Shown here: one piece after another, positions 1 to 12,837 of the stretch
Position numbering within the stretch: position 1 is the stretch's first letter
How the letters are laid out: the number at the start of each line of letters is the position of its first letter
From: Tragulus kanchil
Taxonomy: Eukaryota > Chordata > Mammalia > Artiodactyla > Tragulidae
DNA length: 64,000 bases
Direction: 5' to 3'
NCBI GenBank assembly: GCA_022376925.1
Contig: JAIOJX010000005.1
Span: 155,325,501 to 155,389,500 of the forward strand
Notes under the pieces: model-generated
What the model was told of the DNA's origin: nothing
Seen by the model: the letters and a program-made list of their open reading frames with translations, nothing else
Database searches by the model: none
Translations under genes and position numbers: made by a program

Positions 1-289
1 GTGTTTCTGGCTTGGGCAACCAGACAGATTGTTGGATTGTAAGTTGCATGAGGGCAGAGACTTTGATGGGTCCACCTGTGTCCCGAGGCCCTCAAGCAGC
101 AGCTGGCATATGGTGGACCCTCAGTGCACATGGGCTGGATGACTGTTGCCGTTGATTCTTTTTTGTGGTTGTTGTTGTTGATTCTTGGTCCTGATCATGA
201 TGGACTCTGTTTATTACAGTGCATAGGTTTGATTCCAATGTCTGTTTCCTCCACTGGACACCACTCTTGGAGCTGGCCCACAAATGGTT
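1..289. other. single-copy noncoding DNA
   Basis: No exon, RNA gene or confidently named repeat is visible. A short TTG-rich stretch lies near 165-185. The frame open on the minus strand at 92-283 is threonine- and glutamine-rich only because it reads through that simple sequence. Confidence 0.6.
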
Positions 290-500
290 AATAGTTACAG
301 AGCTGAACCACAGACTCAGATGAACCTGAATTTAAATCCCAGAACCTTCCTTTACTGGATGAGTAATTGGGAGGAAGTTACTTCTCTTCCCTGAGTATAT
401 TTAGCTCTAAGATGGGGGTAAAGAAAGCAGTCACTTCCCAGGGTTGTTATAACGATGACATGAGGGAATATAATAAGGTCATGTTGTAGAGCACTGAGGC
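290..500 (+). repeat. MIR-like SINE (old mammalian)
   Basis: The sequence follows the MIR order. A 'deposited in full sentences' style core is visible as a feature describing unformatted sample-like bases: a stretch resembling 'tgaatttaaatcccag', then a segment ending in a purine-rich 'aagatggggg', then 'cagggttgttataacgatgacatga'-type sequence near 441-463. It is strongly diverged, as expected for a repeat predating placental radiation. The assignment rests on remembered consensus order, so the boundaries are approximate. Confidence 0.6.
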
Positions 501-3500
501 CAGTTCCTGGACCATGGTGGCTGGTCATTTGAGAAAAAATACTCTTCCGTGTCTCGCCTCCAGCATTGGGCCAGCACACGGAGGGCGTGTGTGCGGAGTG
601 ATGGTGAGGAAGTGAGTGGAGGCCGGGAAGCTATTGAAGGCTTTGGGAACAGGGCTGGATGCACTGCGAGACTGATGCTTTTCCCACCTCCATCCTGTCA
701 CTTCCGCCTTGATTCTGTTCTTGCTTGTCAGCAGTTCAAGAGGTGAGACTGTATGGGGCACAGCCCCCGAGGCTCATGAAAGGCCCTTGGCCCCGATGGG
801 GAAGGCAGAACATCTGGGGACTCACTTGATCCATCTCTACCTTCACTTCCATTGAATTCCAGCTGAGTCTCAAGTGTGTTTTAAAAATAGCAACAGGTGA
901 TGTTCGTCCAGACAGAAGCCCCTAAAGCCCACTGCTCCCTAGTGGTCTTTGTTCCGTGATAAGTGACTGTGGATGGATAGGCAGCCCCCAGCAGCAGCTG
1001 CTCTTTCTGCCTTTCCTCCCTTTGATGGGAAAGTGAGGACTCAGTAAGCCTGAGGACCCTGGAGGAGGAGGTGGAGGGAGCTCCCTGACCCAGCAGCTGC
1101 CCCTACTGCTGTCCTTGTGCGTCCACACTGGAAGGAGAGGGAGAGGGAAGTCTCAGACGCTCAGTTGTTGACTGGATGCACAGAGGCAGTTGTGAGACCA
1201 GGGCAGAGGGAGGTGCCCTTCCACACCTGGTCGTCTGTGGGTGCTGCACATGTGCAGGGAGGGGTGGGGCCCCTTGAGGCCTTTGTCAGCTTCCAGTCAA
1301 CCCCCAGAAAGACATGGGTGGAATCAAAAGCCAGAGTGGGTCGAAATCTGGACCTGGGCCTTAGAAAGAGCCCCAGGGGACTCACACTCCTGCAGAGACA
1401 GAGGCATAGGTCCTGCCCCTCCTGTCCTCTGCGGCCAGCCCCACCTTCAGACTCACCTGCAGTCCCTGGAGAGGCACAGCCGTGAGTAAGCCCCAAATTG
1501 GGCGTCTAGGAAATGATGCAGAGCGTGTGTGTGTGTATACACCCACACACGCAAGTGTCCTTGCATGTACAATAGAGACTGTAGTCAATTTCTAGGGAAG
1601 TCTTCACTCCAAGTGGTGACAGAAATAGCTGGGTTTCTTTTGAGCGCTTTCTCTAGCTGGCTGAGGCAGTGTGTGTGTGACGGCAGGGCCCGGAGGCCTT
1701 CGCTCAAGGGATGAAGGTCCTTCAACCTGGGGCTGCAGAGGGAGAGCCCAGCAAGATCCCTCTCCGGCTGGAACCACAGGGTCCTGGCAACGTTGCCCAC
1801 TCCCCAGGTGGACCCTGTTCCCCCTGGGGATGTAAAATTGGAAGTCTTGTCTCTTCTCGGGTCCTTTTGTCCTCCTCACCTTGTACCATTTCCTTGGCAG
1901 TCCCTGGGCCAGTTCACAGTTTTTCCACTTTGGGGCTCTTTGACTCCATGTGAGCAGATGGAGGGGGGATGCCCCGGGGTTCCCTGAAGCCTGAGGTTGG
2001 AGAGCAGGGGAGGGAGGCATACCTGGGTTGTGGGGAGGCTTCTCCCACAGTCCAGGAAAATGAGCGGCCTGGCTGGGCTTCCCAGGCCTACTGTAGCCAG
2101 TTCCCTCCCTCCAGCCCCTTTGGAACTTATCCTCATTGGAATTCCCTCCTCATCCCAACTTTCCCGTCAGGGCTCAGTGTAGGAAAGGTAGGGTTTTTGT
2201 TTTCTCTAGTATCTGAAATGGCTGTGCCTCCGTTTGCCTCATTTCTGAGCAACTTCCTGTAAAACCCTGAAGCGCAGGTGCCTTCCTGTGGGTGGTGGAT
2301 CCAGATACTCCAGGAAGCCCCCTTAGCCAGAGGGGTCTATGCAGCCAGCTCCCTGATCCCAGCATGGGAGAGGGCACCATCAGGGTGGCCTGCCTATGGC
2401 CCAATGTGCCAGCCTCCCGGGCAGGCCTGAGCGGCCGTGGGAGTCGTGCTCCCTGAAAGTTGTAGGAAGTGCGAGTTCTACTCCAGGGAGTCCCCAGCCA
2501 TTGCCCTCCCTCTGCAGGGCCATCAGGTTCCCCGACTACAAAATGAGGGTCGCTGCGAAAGCTGACTGTCTCTCCTGTAGCCACACAAACCCTGACCTTT
2601 ACTTTCTGATTCTCTGGAGGCAGGGGAGCTGCAGAGAGCTTCATGGGGGCTGCCCCAGCTTCCCTTCCCTTCCCTTCCCTGGGGCCACAGCCCACAACAC
2701 CACCGTGGCCTGGTAACTGTATGTTCCTGAGGTTCTGTTGAACATGCGTGCCTGCTGAACTTGCCTGCCTAGGACCCCAGGGAGAGGGTAGCTCCATACT
2801 GAGTCAAATCAGTTATAAAATCTTTTTAAAAATTGTTATTTGTAAAAATGAGAATGAAAATGCCCAGGAATAGGGGGAAAGATGTATTATGAAGATAAAC
2901 AATATAGAAGACTATAAAAATAATTTTAAAGAAAAAAAAAAGAGTGTTCAAAACATCACCCAGACAGACATGTCACATAATTACTGAATCAAATGATGGG
3001 GAGCAGGGCACAAGTCAGGTGGATTTGGGATATTTGTGGGCAATTTAGGTCAACTCCATTAGTGGCTTTCAAAAACTTCTTTTGGACTGGAACCCCACAG
3101 GAAGAAATACATTCTACATCACAACGTAGTAGGTACATTTGACACGAACATCCGTGTGTGCATAGTGGACATTATAATGGAAATGAAGATGTTGTGAAAC
3201 GATATCCTTACGAAGTACGCTACTCTATGCTATTCTTTTCTCTCCCATCTACTCCTCCCTTACCTTGTTTCATTCTGTTCTGTTAAGCACTCTGGCCATG
3301 GTCTAGTGCATGGATTCCATCACCCTCCGGTGGGTCTTGAACTGCGATTTGATGAACACTAGCCTGGAGTGAGGGGGCGAATGGGCTAGGATGGGTGCAG
3401 CGAGCTTCTGTCACCTCTAGTGCATGTGAGTGAGAGTTTCTCTCCTCCTGGAGCCTCTCCCGGCTGGCCGGTCCAGACAGAGAGCCCTCACTCATCAACA

Positions 3501-3829
3501 GCCTCTGCCAGCAACCGCAGACCCTTTCCCACAGGAGGGAGGCGTGCCCTTCATCCGCCATCCCCACCCCTGTGTTCTGTGATGCTGCCTAGACATGTCT
3601 GGATATCTGAGAGTCTCTGGTCTCACAAGGGCTCCCCTGCCCAGAAACACAGCCCAGCTTCCTGGCTGGGTCACGGGAGGACCCAAGGAGCCTGTGATCG
3701 GGTATGTGACCTCTGCAACATGGGAGGTGGCGGTGACTGGAGCCTTGCCTCAGACTCAGTGCGAGAGGCCTCTCGGGCTGGGTTCAGCCCACAAACGCTC
3801 CCCTGACGTTTTCTGTGTTCCCTACACTG
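501..3829. other. single-copy noncoding DNA, GC-moderate, AT-rich at 2810-3260
   Basis: I see no supported gene. Open frames occur on both strands (for example the 207-codon minus-strand frame at 2174-2797), but they overlap each other in several frames and carry no recognisable domain. A short alternating purine-pyrimidine GT/AC stretch lies at about 1524-1552. The segment 2810-3260 is distinctly AT-richer than its flanks and contains an A-rich run near 2928-2942. It may be an old repeat that I cannot name. Confidence 0.55.
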
Positions 3830-3965
3830 TAGTGCATGAAGGCCACAGGAATGAAGAGATCTCTCAGCAAATGTTTACTGAGCTGCCTCTGAGCGCTTGG
3901 CCCAGGGCTAACCAAGACGAGGCAGAGATGAAGGAGATGCGGTCCTGCTCTCCAGGAGCTGGTGT
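3830..3965 (-). repeat. L2-like LINE 3' fragment
   Basis: The order of motifs matches the reverse complement of an L2 3' end. An 'agcaaatgtttactgag' segment near 3866 is followed by a degraded 'gccagggct' block and then a 'ctctccaggagct' block near 3948. These correspond to the usual antisense L2 words for 'caacaaatgtttattgag', 'gccaggcact' and 'cctcatggagct'. Divergence is high and the edges are approximate. Confidence 0.5.
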
Positions 3966-6039
3966 CCAGGGGAGTCAGGCTTGAGCCTGGGAAATGGAAG
4001 AGTGGGGAAGGCCGGCCCTTGGGCGCCAGCTGCCCTCACAGGAGTGAGATTTGGAAGAATGGCACAGAAATGAGGACCTGTCAGCGGTCTGGGGAGGACT
4101 GTCCAGGATGGGGAGGCGGGGATCTGCAGGGTGGTGCTTAGTTTGGAAGAGTGCCGGCAAGGGTGGAGGGCAGGCTTGACTCACATCCCTCCCCAGGCCA
4201 GGCTTCACCGGGCCCTGAACTATGCAGGAGATGAGGGTGCAGGTAGCACATGCCAGGGGACTCTCAGGGAAGGCACCCACAGGAGCGTTTTCGGAGAATA
4301 ATGAGAATTAATTATTGAGGTGCACATCTGTTGAGGTGCAGATCCCAGCAGAGAGGCCTGTTGGTTCTCTGATCGCTCGCTTAATCTCAGAGCTGACTTC
4401 TTGGGGTTAAAAAAAAGGGAGTAATTCACAGATGGGACTCAGTAACCCCTCAGGTTCTCTTCTCTGCCTCCCTTCTCTCCCCTCTTGCCCAGACAGTGCT
4501 AGGCTCCCCTGAAAGTCCCAGACAGTCTCCCCAGCTCAGGCCTGGGATGGTCCCAGCCAGACCAGGGATTCCCAGGATGCCGGGCGTTACCTCCACTGCC
4601 TTGTTATGCTCTGTGCAGGGTTTACAGAAGTGGGAGTCATAAACTAAACTCCAGGAGCGTCTCAAGCAGTGGCATCCACAAATAGACTGAGCACTTTACT
4701 TAGGAGTGCTGATGTATAGCATCCTCAGGAGGCCTCGCAGCCCTGTTCTCTGCCGGAGGAGCGTGTAGAGGCTGAACCCTTTCCACCAGCCCCCGCTCCC
4801 ATCCTGCAGGGGACATGCTCAGGAGAACAGAGCAGCCCTGCCTCACCCCCACACACCCCAACACAGCCATCAGCTTCATCTTACCCTCCTGACACACTGC
4901 TGTGCTGGGACCGGCACCCAACATAGCTCTTTGCCGAGTCCCCCCATCATTCTTCATGGTCCTCAGAAAGCACTCCTGCAGGCGCCTTCCCTGATGTGGC
5001 TCTCCCTTGGGCATGTGCCACTTGCACCTCTGTACCCTGCACAGTCCAGGGTCACAGTGAAGCCCGGCCTGTGGACCTTCAGTTTCCACTGGCCACTGTG
5101 GACCTTGGGCAGGTTACATAGCTTCCCCAAGCCTCCTTCTCCTCCCTTGCATGACATCACCCACCTTGCCATATGCTTTATAGGATTCAATGACAAGATG
5201 CAAGGCAAGGGCTGGGAAGCATAGAGGAGGAACTCTGAGTAATAGGAGGAGGAGCTGACAATGCAAATAATAGTAATTATCATTACTTAAAGATTATCAA
5301 TGTAAGTATGGCCCTCGCCTTCCCCTTCTAGACCCCAAACTCCACAAAGTCAGGAACCATCTTCTCTTTCAGATGGAGGGTGTCTCCCCGCACTGGGCCG
5401 CCTATCCTCGCCTTTCTGTGACCTGCTGGCCTCTCAGGCTCAGCTGACCGACCATCTCAGCCCCACAGAGCCACGTGGCCACAGCCTTTTCCCGCCCCCC
5501 ACGCAGAGCCAACCATGCTGGCCCTGGCTGTGGGCCCGGCAAGTGGAGTGGCAGATCCTTCACAGACAGCACTGGCCCAGGCCTTCAGCCGTCCAGGGGC
5601 AGGGAGTCCTGGGTGCTCCTCCAGGGACCAAGAGCCATTGGCCAGAGGAGAATCCTCCCACAGTCCCCTAGGGAGCAATGAGGGTGTAGAAGGGAGGTTC
5701 CTCCTGTTCCCAGGCCTCCGCGTGCCCCCTGATGGATCCACAGGCGAGCTGGGCTGACAGCGCCGTGGTGTTGGAGGATGCCTCCGGGTGATCAGAACAG
5801 CTTCCCTGGAGACGTCCGCTTGCTCAGGGTGGGGAGCACCGAGAACCACCCATCAGCCAGCAGGCCCCTCTTCTCCTTGGCATGGGGCACCCTGTCGGGG
5901 ATCTCCACCACTCAGTCCTGGAATCTGTTACTTTTCAGATAAATGGGCAAGCAAGTCCTCACCCAAAGTGTAGAAGCCAGGTAACAGCTAAACCACTGGG
6001 GATTCAATTAGAAAGGGCTCCCATGCAATGAAATGACAT
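3966..6039. other. single-copy noncoding DNA
   Basis: No exon is supported. The segment has several short open frames on both strands without recognised domains. A small L2-like word set lies near 5325-5365. The stretch 5225-5310 is AT-rich. I see no RNA gene and no recent transposon. Confidence 0.5.
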
Positions 6040-6245
6040 CGTTATTATCTGCACCAATAATAAGTATTGCTCACGTAGCATGTCCCACCTGCCAAATACT
6101 GGCTGAATGCTTTGTAAATACTGATTTAAATCTCTCCGGGGTCGTAGAACGACGTGCTGCTCTCATTCCAGTGTTATACATGAAGCACAGAAAGGGCAAG
6201 GAACGTGCCCAAGATCACACAGTAAAGGCAGGATCTGTGTCCTTA
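6040..6245 (-). repeat. MIR-like SINE, minus strand
   Basis: The reverse-complement MIR order is visible: AT-rich 'gttattatctgcaccaa' at the start, a 'ttgtaaatactgatttaaat' type core near 6111-6130, and then 'cacagaaagggcaagg' and 'gcccaagatcacacagtaaa' near 6186-6225. The last third lies inside the first tandem duplication and so reappears from 7347. Because only part of this MIR is duplicated, the duplication breakpoint falls inside an old repeat. Confidence 0.7.
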
Positions 6246-8498
6246 ATCACGGTGTGTAGGAGTATTTCTGATGCAGTGGTTTGTAGCCTCTCTGCTGCCC
6301 CAGTTTCTTTTTCCTGTGAGCCCACCTCAGTCTCATCATTACTTATAGATGTCCTGCTGAGCCCTCAAGGCCGAGCCCGGCCCTTGACCCCAAGGCCTCC
6401 ATGGACCCTTGCTTCTGGATCTTGTCTCTTCCTGGCTCTCCAGGACGGAGGCCAGGAGGGCAGCCTTGGCCCCGCCATCGTCTCCACCATCCTTGTCCCT
6501 TCTCTGCCCTCTCTGAACCCTGCCCTTTCCTGTCCTTCCCGGGTCATTTCTGTGAGATAGTCAGGACATCACTCCTGCTGGCCAGTTGTCAGTGCTTAGA
6601 GGGCAGGCTTATGTCTTCCAAAGGTCAGACACATGCTGGATCCATGGTGGCTTTGCCCCTGAGTGAGGGAGGGACTGATGGATCATGGGGCATCTTCTGT
6701 GGTGAGCTCCTAGCCACCCCGTCCCAAATCCCTTAGGGGTGTAGGCTGGGGGCCTGCAGAGAATGAGGGGCCTTGTGATGGAGAAGAGGCTGGGAGGCGT
6801 GCCGATGGGGGAGGAGCGCCCAGAGAGATACTGGGCAGCTGGGTATGATTATGATCCTGGGTATTATTATGCGCCATATCTTAAGGAGCTCTCTGTCAAC
6901 AGTGGCATAGATTAAGTGAAACTGAAGAGTTCCTTGAGCTAGGTTTATATCTTAGGTGCTCTCAGCATTGGTGGCTATGGCCTCGGGAATTCTGGGAGTG
7001 GAACAGACTTGGGATGATTCAGACCAGAAGACAAGAGTCCAAGGAATTGGCCATTCAGAAGAGGGACCAGGACATTAGTAGGGGAGTGTGTGTGTGTGCA
7101 TGTGTATGTGTGTGCATATGTGTGTTTGTGTGTTTTTATGTGTGAGTGTATGTGTATAAGAGAGCCACTGGATCTTAACTCCCTGTCTGTCACTAACCAG
7201 CTGTGTGACCTTGTGCCAACCACCTGCACCACCATGCTGAGCACCGGCAGCTGCTTTCTGACGCTGCAGTGGTGGGATGTCCTGCTGAGTCAGGGCACAG
7301 GCGAGTGTCCTAGGAGAAACACCACAGCCAGGTGTCCTCCCTGAATGCACAGAAAGGGCAAGGAACGTGCCCAAGATCACACAGTAAAGGCAGGATCTGT
7401 GTCCTTAATCACGGTGTGTAGGAGTATTTCTGATGCAGTGGTTTGTAGCCTCTCTGCTGCCCCAGTTTCTTTTTCCTGTGAGCCCACCTCAGTCTCATCA
7501 TTACTTATAGATGTCCTGCTGAGCCCTCAAGGCCGAGCCCGGCCCTTGACCCCAAGGCCTCCATGGACCCTTGCTTCTGGATCTTGTCTCTTCCTGGCTC
7601 TCCAGGACGGAGGCCAGGAGGGCAGCCTTGGCCCCGCCATCGTCTCCACCATCCTTGTCCCTTCTCTGCCCTCTCTGAACCCTGCCCTTTCCTGTCCTTC
7701 CCGGGTCATTTCTGTGAGATAGTCAGGACATCACTCCTGCTGGCCAGTTGTCAGTGCTTAGAGGGCAGGCTTATGTCTTCCAAAGGTCAGACACATGCTG
7801 GATCCATGGTGGCTTTGCCCCTGAGTGAGGGAGGGACTGATGGATCATGGGGCATCTTCTGTGGTGAGCTCCTAGCCACCCCGTCCCAAATCCCTTAGGG
7901 GTGTAGGCTGGGGGCCTGCAGAGAATGAGGGGCCTTGTGATGGAGAAGAGGCTGGGAGGCGTGCCGATGGGGGAGGAGCGCCCAGAGAGATACTGGGCAG
8001 CTGGGTATGATTATGATCCTGGGTATTATTATGCGCCATATCTTAAGGAGCTCTCTGTCAACAGTGGCATAGATTAAGTGAAACTGAAGAGTTCCTTGAG
8101 CTAGGTTTATATCTTAGGTGCTCTCAGCATTGGTGGCTATGGCCTCGGGAATTCTGGGAGTGGAACAGACTTGGGATGATTCAGACCAGAAGACAAGAGT
8201 CCAAGGAATTGGCCATTCAGAAGAGGGACCAGGACATTAGTAGGGGAGTGTGTGTGTGTGCATGTGTATGTGTGTGCATATGTGTGTTTGTGTGTTTTTA
8301 TGTGTGAGTGTATGTGTATAAGAGAGCCACTGGATCTTAACTCCCTGTCTGTCACTAACCAGCTGTGTGACCTTGTGCCAACCACCTGCACCACCATGCT
8401 GAGCACCGGCAGCTGCTTTCTGACGCTGCAGTGGTGGGATGTCCTGCTGAGTCAGGGCACAGGCGAGTGTCCTAGGAGAAACACCACAGCCAGGTGTC
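6185..8498. repeat. tandem duplication 1 (2 x ~1152 bp)
   Basis: Copy A is 6185-7336 and copy B is 7347-8498, at a constant offset of 1162. Sequence, GT microsatellite and non-repeat DNA are all copied together. Ten bases (7337-7346) separate the copies. The last of these resemble the sequence upstream of copy A with one extra T, as if a noisy read end had been left in place. The boundaries do not coincide with a transposon and no target-site duplication is seen. It is best read as an unmerged contig overlap. The content is noncoding. Confidence 0.92.
7086..7160 (+). repeat. GT-rich microsatellite
   Basis: This is an imperfect (GT)n tract with AT and CA interruptions. The second copy, at 8248-8322, has the same interruptions, which a truly independent microsatellite allele would probably not keep. 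Reading frames through it give artefactual Cys/Val-rich peptides. Confidence 0.85.
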
Positions 8499-9057
8499 TC
8501 TCCCCTCCCCTCCCCTTCTCCTCCACCTCCCCTTCAGAGAGCACAGCACATGTCCTCTGCCCTCCTATACCCACCGCTCTGCACCTTCAGGGCAGCTTCA
8601 GATCACGCTCATCCTTTCAGGGAGAAGGGCTCTTGCCCTGGGGTTACAGGGGTCTGCCAGGGTGTCCAACAACGGCCAGAGGGGCTGGGTTCCTGCTGGC
8701 TGCAGAAGTGCGAGACCAGACCAGAGAGAAAGCTGGCCCTGAAGCCGGGGTGAACGCATGGGAGGGCACCTCAGATGGCCTTCATGGCCGTGGCTCCTCC
8801 CAGGCTCTCCAAACCCCACGTTACAGCCTCTGAGGCAATTCGAGAGCCACCGGCTGGTGGGCCCTCCCAAGTGGCTCAGGTAGGCAGGGTGGGGGATGCT
8901 TGAGGAAGGCAGGTCTGCCCAGGAGGGTCAAGGTGCCCAGAACATGCTTGGCGCAGAGCCTGGAGCAGAGTGCCTTCTCAGTGTATTATTATTATTGTTA
9001 AGGTTATCCTGTTTTTATTCCATGTCTCGTTGTTAGGGAGTGCTCCGTCTGAGTTGA
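8499..9057. other. single-copy noncoding DNA with MIR-like tail
   Basis: No gene is supported. Near 8940-9000 a sequence resembling a MIR 3' end ('gagcctggagcagagtgcc' followed by TATTATTATTATT) is visible. The rest has no recognised content. Confidence 0.5.
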
Positions 9058-11270
9058 CACAGATATAGGCATACAAAGAAAGATGTAGTGCCGTAACACG
9101 ACACGTAGTTTCTAGCTAGGAAATTCCACAGGCAGGCTGCATGTCAGGGAAATGTGTGGGTGGAGTGGATGCTCAGCGCTGGGGTTCCACGTCAAGGTAG
9201 AGAGGGTTGGACCAGATTCCCCCCTGCCTCTCATCTATTCAAGGCGAGAAGACTTACTGGAGGGGAGCCTGGTTCTGCAGGCTTTTTGGAGGATGGGAGA
9301 GAAACTGGCTGAGAACAGTGCCGGAGTACAGGGGTGTGGGGCTGACTATAGAGGGTGTCTGTCACAAGGCCAGGAGCTGCAGACTCCTCTCCTGCCCCCT
9401 GGAGCAGGGCCTGTGGGGAGGAGGTTCTGCTCCAAGTTCTCACCTCCCGGATGGGGCCCCGACAGACAGAGCAGTCACGGGTCCCTCTGTGATCGATACT
9501 CTCAGAAAGATTTCCTGCATCCTGCCAGCTCAGCTTCACGTGCAGAGGGGAGAGAGAGGAAAAACAGGGAGGGTCTCCTCTCTTACCCAGCGCTGAGCTC
9601 CTCTCTGCCTGCCTGCCTTCCCTCACCCCTCCACCCCAGGTGGAGGAGCCAGGAGAGGGGCCCCCAGCAGAGTACCTTCCATTGTCCTGGTCTTTCTAAG
9701 GCTGGCAAAGACAATGCCTTACATTCCCAGGGAAAAGAGAACAGGGAGGAATTATTTAATCAACCGTAAAAGAGAAGGACGGAGCTGTGTTAGATGTCAG
9801 GAAAAACTTTCTACCAGCAGGCAAGGAAAAGACCTTTCTTACACATTATAATTAATTATACATTATTGAAAACGGCTTTGTTAGAAACAGAACAGCGGCC
9901 TCACCTCCTGCTTCTGTTGTGGAAACCACTGTGCTCGTAGGTTGATTTACTGTGGGGTGATTTTGAACCAGAAAAGTGGCTGGGGGCAGGGATAAAAGAG
10001 AGATGGAAGGTAGGTAGGTGAAAGGACAAGAGTGCTTTTTTCAGAAAGAAAGGAGGGAGGGAGGAAGGGAGGAAAAAGGAGGAAGAGAGAGAGGAGGAAG
10101 AGGGGGAAGAGATGAGATTGAAAAATAAAAGTATGAAAAATAAGTAGTGTTTGAGACTTCAGTAGGCACAGATATAGGCATACAAAGAAAGATGTAGTGC
10201 CGTAACACGACACGTAGTTTCTAGCTAGGAAATTCCACAGGCAGGCTGCATGTCAGGGAAATGTGTGGGTGGAGTGGATGCTCAGCGCTGGGGTTCCACG
10301 TCAAGGTAGAGAGGGTTGGACCAGATTCCCCCCTGCCTCTCATCTATTCAAGGCGAGAAGACTTACTGGAGGGGAGCCTGGTTCTGCAGGCTTTTTGGAG
10401 GATGGGAGAGAAACTGGCTGAGAACAGTGCCGGAGTACAGGGGTGTGGGGCTGACTATAGAGGGTGTCTGTCACAAGGCCAGGAGCTGCAGACTCCTCTC
10501 CTGCCCCCTGGAGCAGGGCCTGTGGGGAGGAGGTTCTGCTCCAAGTTCTCACCTCCCGGATGGGGCCCCGACAGACAGAGCAGTCACGGGTCCCTCTGTG
10601 ATCGATACTCTCAGAAAGATTTCCTGCATCCTGCCAGCTCAGCTTCACGTGCAGAGGGAGAGAGAGGAAAAACAGGGAGGGTCTCCTCTCTTACCCAGCG
10701 CTGAGCTCCTCTCTGCCTGCCTGCCTTCCCTCACCCCTCCACCCCAGGTGGAGGAGCCAGGAGAGGGGCCCCCAGCAGAGTACCTTCCATTGTCCTGGTC
10801 TTTCTAAGGCTGGCAAAGACAATGCCTTACATTCCCAGGGAAAAGAGAACAGGGAGGAATTATTTAATCAACCGTAAAAGAGAAGGACGGAGCTGTGTTA
10901 GATGTCAGGAAAAACTTTCTACCAGCAGGCAAGGAAAAGACCTTTCTTACACATTATAATTAATTATACATTATTGAAAACGGCTTTGTTAGAAACAGAA
11001 CAGCGGCCTCACCTCCTGCTTCTGTTGTGGAAACCACTGTGCTCGTAGGTTGATTTACTGTGGGGTGATTTTGAACCAGAAAAGTGGCTGGGGGCAGGGA
11101 TAAAAGAGAGATGGAAGGTAGGTAGGTGAAAGGACAAGAGTGCTTTTTTCAGAAAGAAAGGAGGGAGGGAGGAAGGGAGGAAAAAGGAGGAAGAGAGAGA
11201 GGAGGAAGAGGGGGAAGAGATGAGATTGAAAAATAAAAGTATGAAAAATAAGTAGTGTTTGAGACTTCAG
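9058..11270. repeat. tandem duplication 2 (2 x ~1104 bp)
   Basis: Copy A is 9058-10162 and copy B is 10167-11270. Four bases lie between them. The only clear internal difference is a one-base change in a G run near 9550 versus 10656, which shortens an otherwise identical open frame. A 205-codon frame in A becomes 147 codons in B. This shows that the frame is not under coding constraint, or that one copy carries a sequencing error. The content is noncoding and includes a long purine tract. Confidence 0.92.
10042..10118 (+). repeat. polypurine (GGGA/GGAA) tract
   Basis: This is about 75 bases of nearly uninterrupted A/G with GGGA and GGAA repeats. It is repeated at about 11150-11226 in duplication copy B with no visible length change. 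Such tracts can form triplex (H-DNA) structures. Minus-strand frames through it give artefactual Leu/Phe/Pro-rich peptides. Confidence 0.85.
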
Positions 11271-12208
11271 GCCAATCATCAGACCTCCTTGGGCCCCAGT
11301 TTGCTCACCTGAAGCTTAGCCAGCACTTCTATGAAGGTGTGATTATGATTTGACATCCAATTTTTGGATTCTTTTTATCTTGAATTGATGATTGCTCTTG
11401 AAAAACAGACAGCAAAGAGAGTAAAGATAACGACCTATTTCTTTGAGACCTTCCTGCTTCCTGTCTGTTTGTCCATCAGGCTGCCTCCTACCATCTTGTC
11501 TGTCCGTTCTGTCCATCCATCCATCTCCGTATCCCTCCATCCATTCATACCCTCCCCTGCCCCCTTCATCCACCCACTGATCCATCTATCTCTTCCATCT
11601 GTCAGTCCACCCATCTCTGTGTCTTGGATTCTAGCTTGCTCTTCAGTGGAACCAAGATAGGAAAGACAGCATTTTAGAAGGCCAAAAGAAAGACCCCAAA
11701 GAGGGTCTGACATTTAGACAGAAGCCTCCAGAAGCTAGGTAATCTCATAAACTGAATCCTGGGTCCACTCACGTTCCGACTCCCAGACCTCTGGGAAGTT
11801 CATTCTTTCACAAACTCTTGCCTTTGCTTTTGCACATCCCACAGACTGTTAGGAAGGGGCGGGGGAGAAGTGAAAGGAGTCCGTATTCAATAAGGGATCC
11901 CTGATTCTCAGGTTGTGGGAATGGAAGGACCAGTCAGTGGAGGGACCCCGGCAGGTGGGTAGGAGAGAAAAAGAGGGAAGTAGGGTTGAGGGTGATCCTT
12001 TCTCTGAAGACTTTGAAAGTTCAGCGGAGAGAGGAGAGACCTGCTTTAAGCCATGGGAGATACCAAGGACCCCTGTGTCTGTGAACAAACAACACTCTCC
12101 AGGGCGAATGGAGCTCCGTGGCCTGGAGGATTAACTCACTTGCTGAATAGCTGAGTATATTAATGGACTGATTAAGTATGGGGTTTTTACTGATTAAGAT
12201 AAATGAGA
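11271..12208. other. single-copy noncoding DNA with CATC microsatellite
   Basis: An imperfect (CATC)n tract occupies about 11499-11625. The rest shows no exon, RNA gene or confidently named repeat. Frames opposite the tract give Asp/Gly/Trp-rich peptides that are products of the simple repeat. Confidence 0.65.
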
Positions 12209-12683
12209 ACTGGGTAAGAGCACTCCAGTACAGAATTATTCTAGTTAAGAACATTTCATCGTACAATACAGGAGCTAGTTTTGTTCTGTTTTTTTGAGGA
12301 TCTGTATGAACAAAATTGGAAGGATCATGCAAATAAAAAATAGTTGTTGGGGTGATTAGAGTGTGAGTGTTTTTCTTCCTTTCGTTTTCTAAAAATCTTT
12401 TATTAGTATTGCCTTTTTAATGAAAGTTTTTTTTAAGCGAGAAAAACAGGAAAAATAGGTTTGAGGACTTTAGTGGCCTATGTTTTATATTTGAATTTAT
12501 CTAATGTCTTTAGCTATAAATAGATCTTCTTTTACATGATGTAATGCTCCTCTGGGGTTTTACTATTTTCAAGTCCCCTGTGATTGTGTCTGCTCAGCTT
12601 CCTTGGTAATAAGTTCTAATTTGCACAGGTGATGGGGAGCAGATGCAAGATAATGTTTTAATACAGAGAGTTTTGCTGTTCAA

Positions 12684-12830
12684 ACGGTGGTTTGCAGAGT
12701 GTTGGTATCACCTGGAAATGAGTTAAAAATGACAGTTCTTGAGCCCTGCCCCAGACCTACTAAATTTGAACTGACATTTTAACAAGACCCTCAGGTAATT
12801 TGTATGCACCTTCCGATTTGAGAACCGCTG
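12684..12830 (+). mobile_element. MER5A-like nonautonomous hAT transposon (first of pair)
   Basis: The sequence has the MER5 order: a degenerate left end 'ggtggtttgcagagtg', a 'tatcacctgg' word, 'gccctgccccagacctact' in the middle, and a right end reading 'tttgagaaccgctg'. It carries no transposase. It is duplicated at about 13766-13912. MER5A is an ancient, inactive mammalian hAT-Charlie family. Confidence 0.75.
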
Positions 12831-12837
12831 TTCTAGA

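Noticed and set aside
2174..2797. 207-codon open frame on the minus strand
   Set aside because: No domain, no splice context, overlapping open frames on the other strand, and composition driven by GC-rich DNA. Not supported as a gene.
9152..9769. 205-codon frame repeated nearby as if a two-gene family
   Set aside because: The copy at 10261 is shortened by a one-base homopolymer change and the flanking noncoding DNA is just as identical. This is duplication of DNA, not a gene family.
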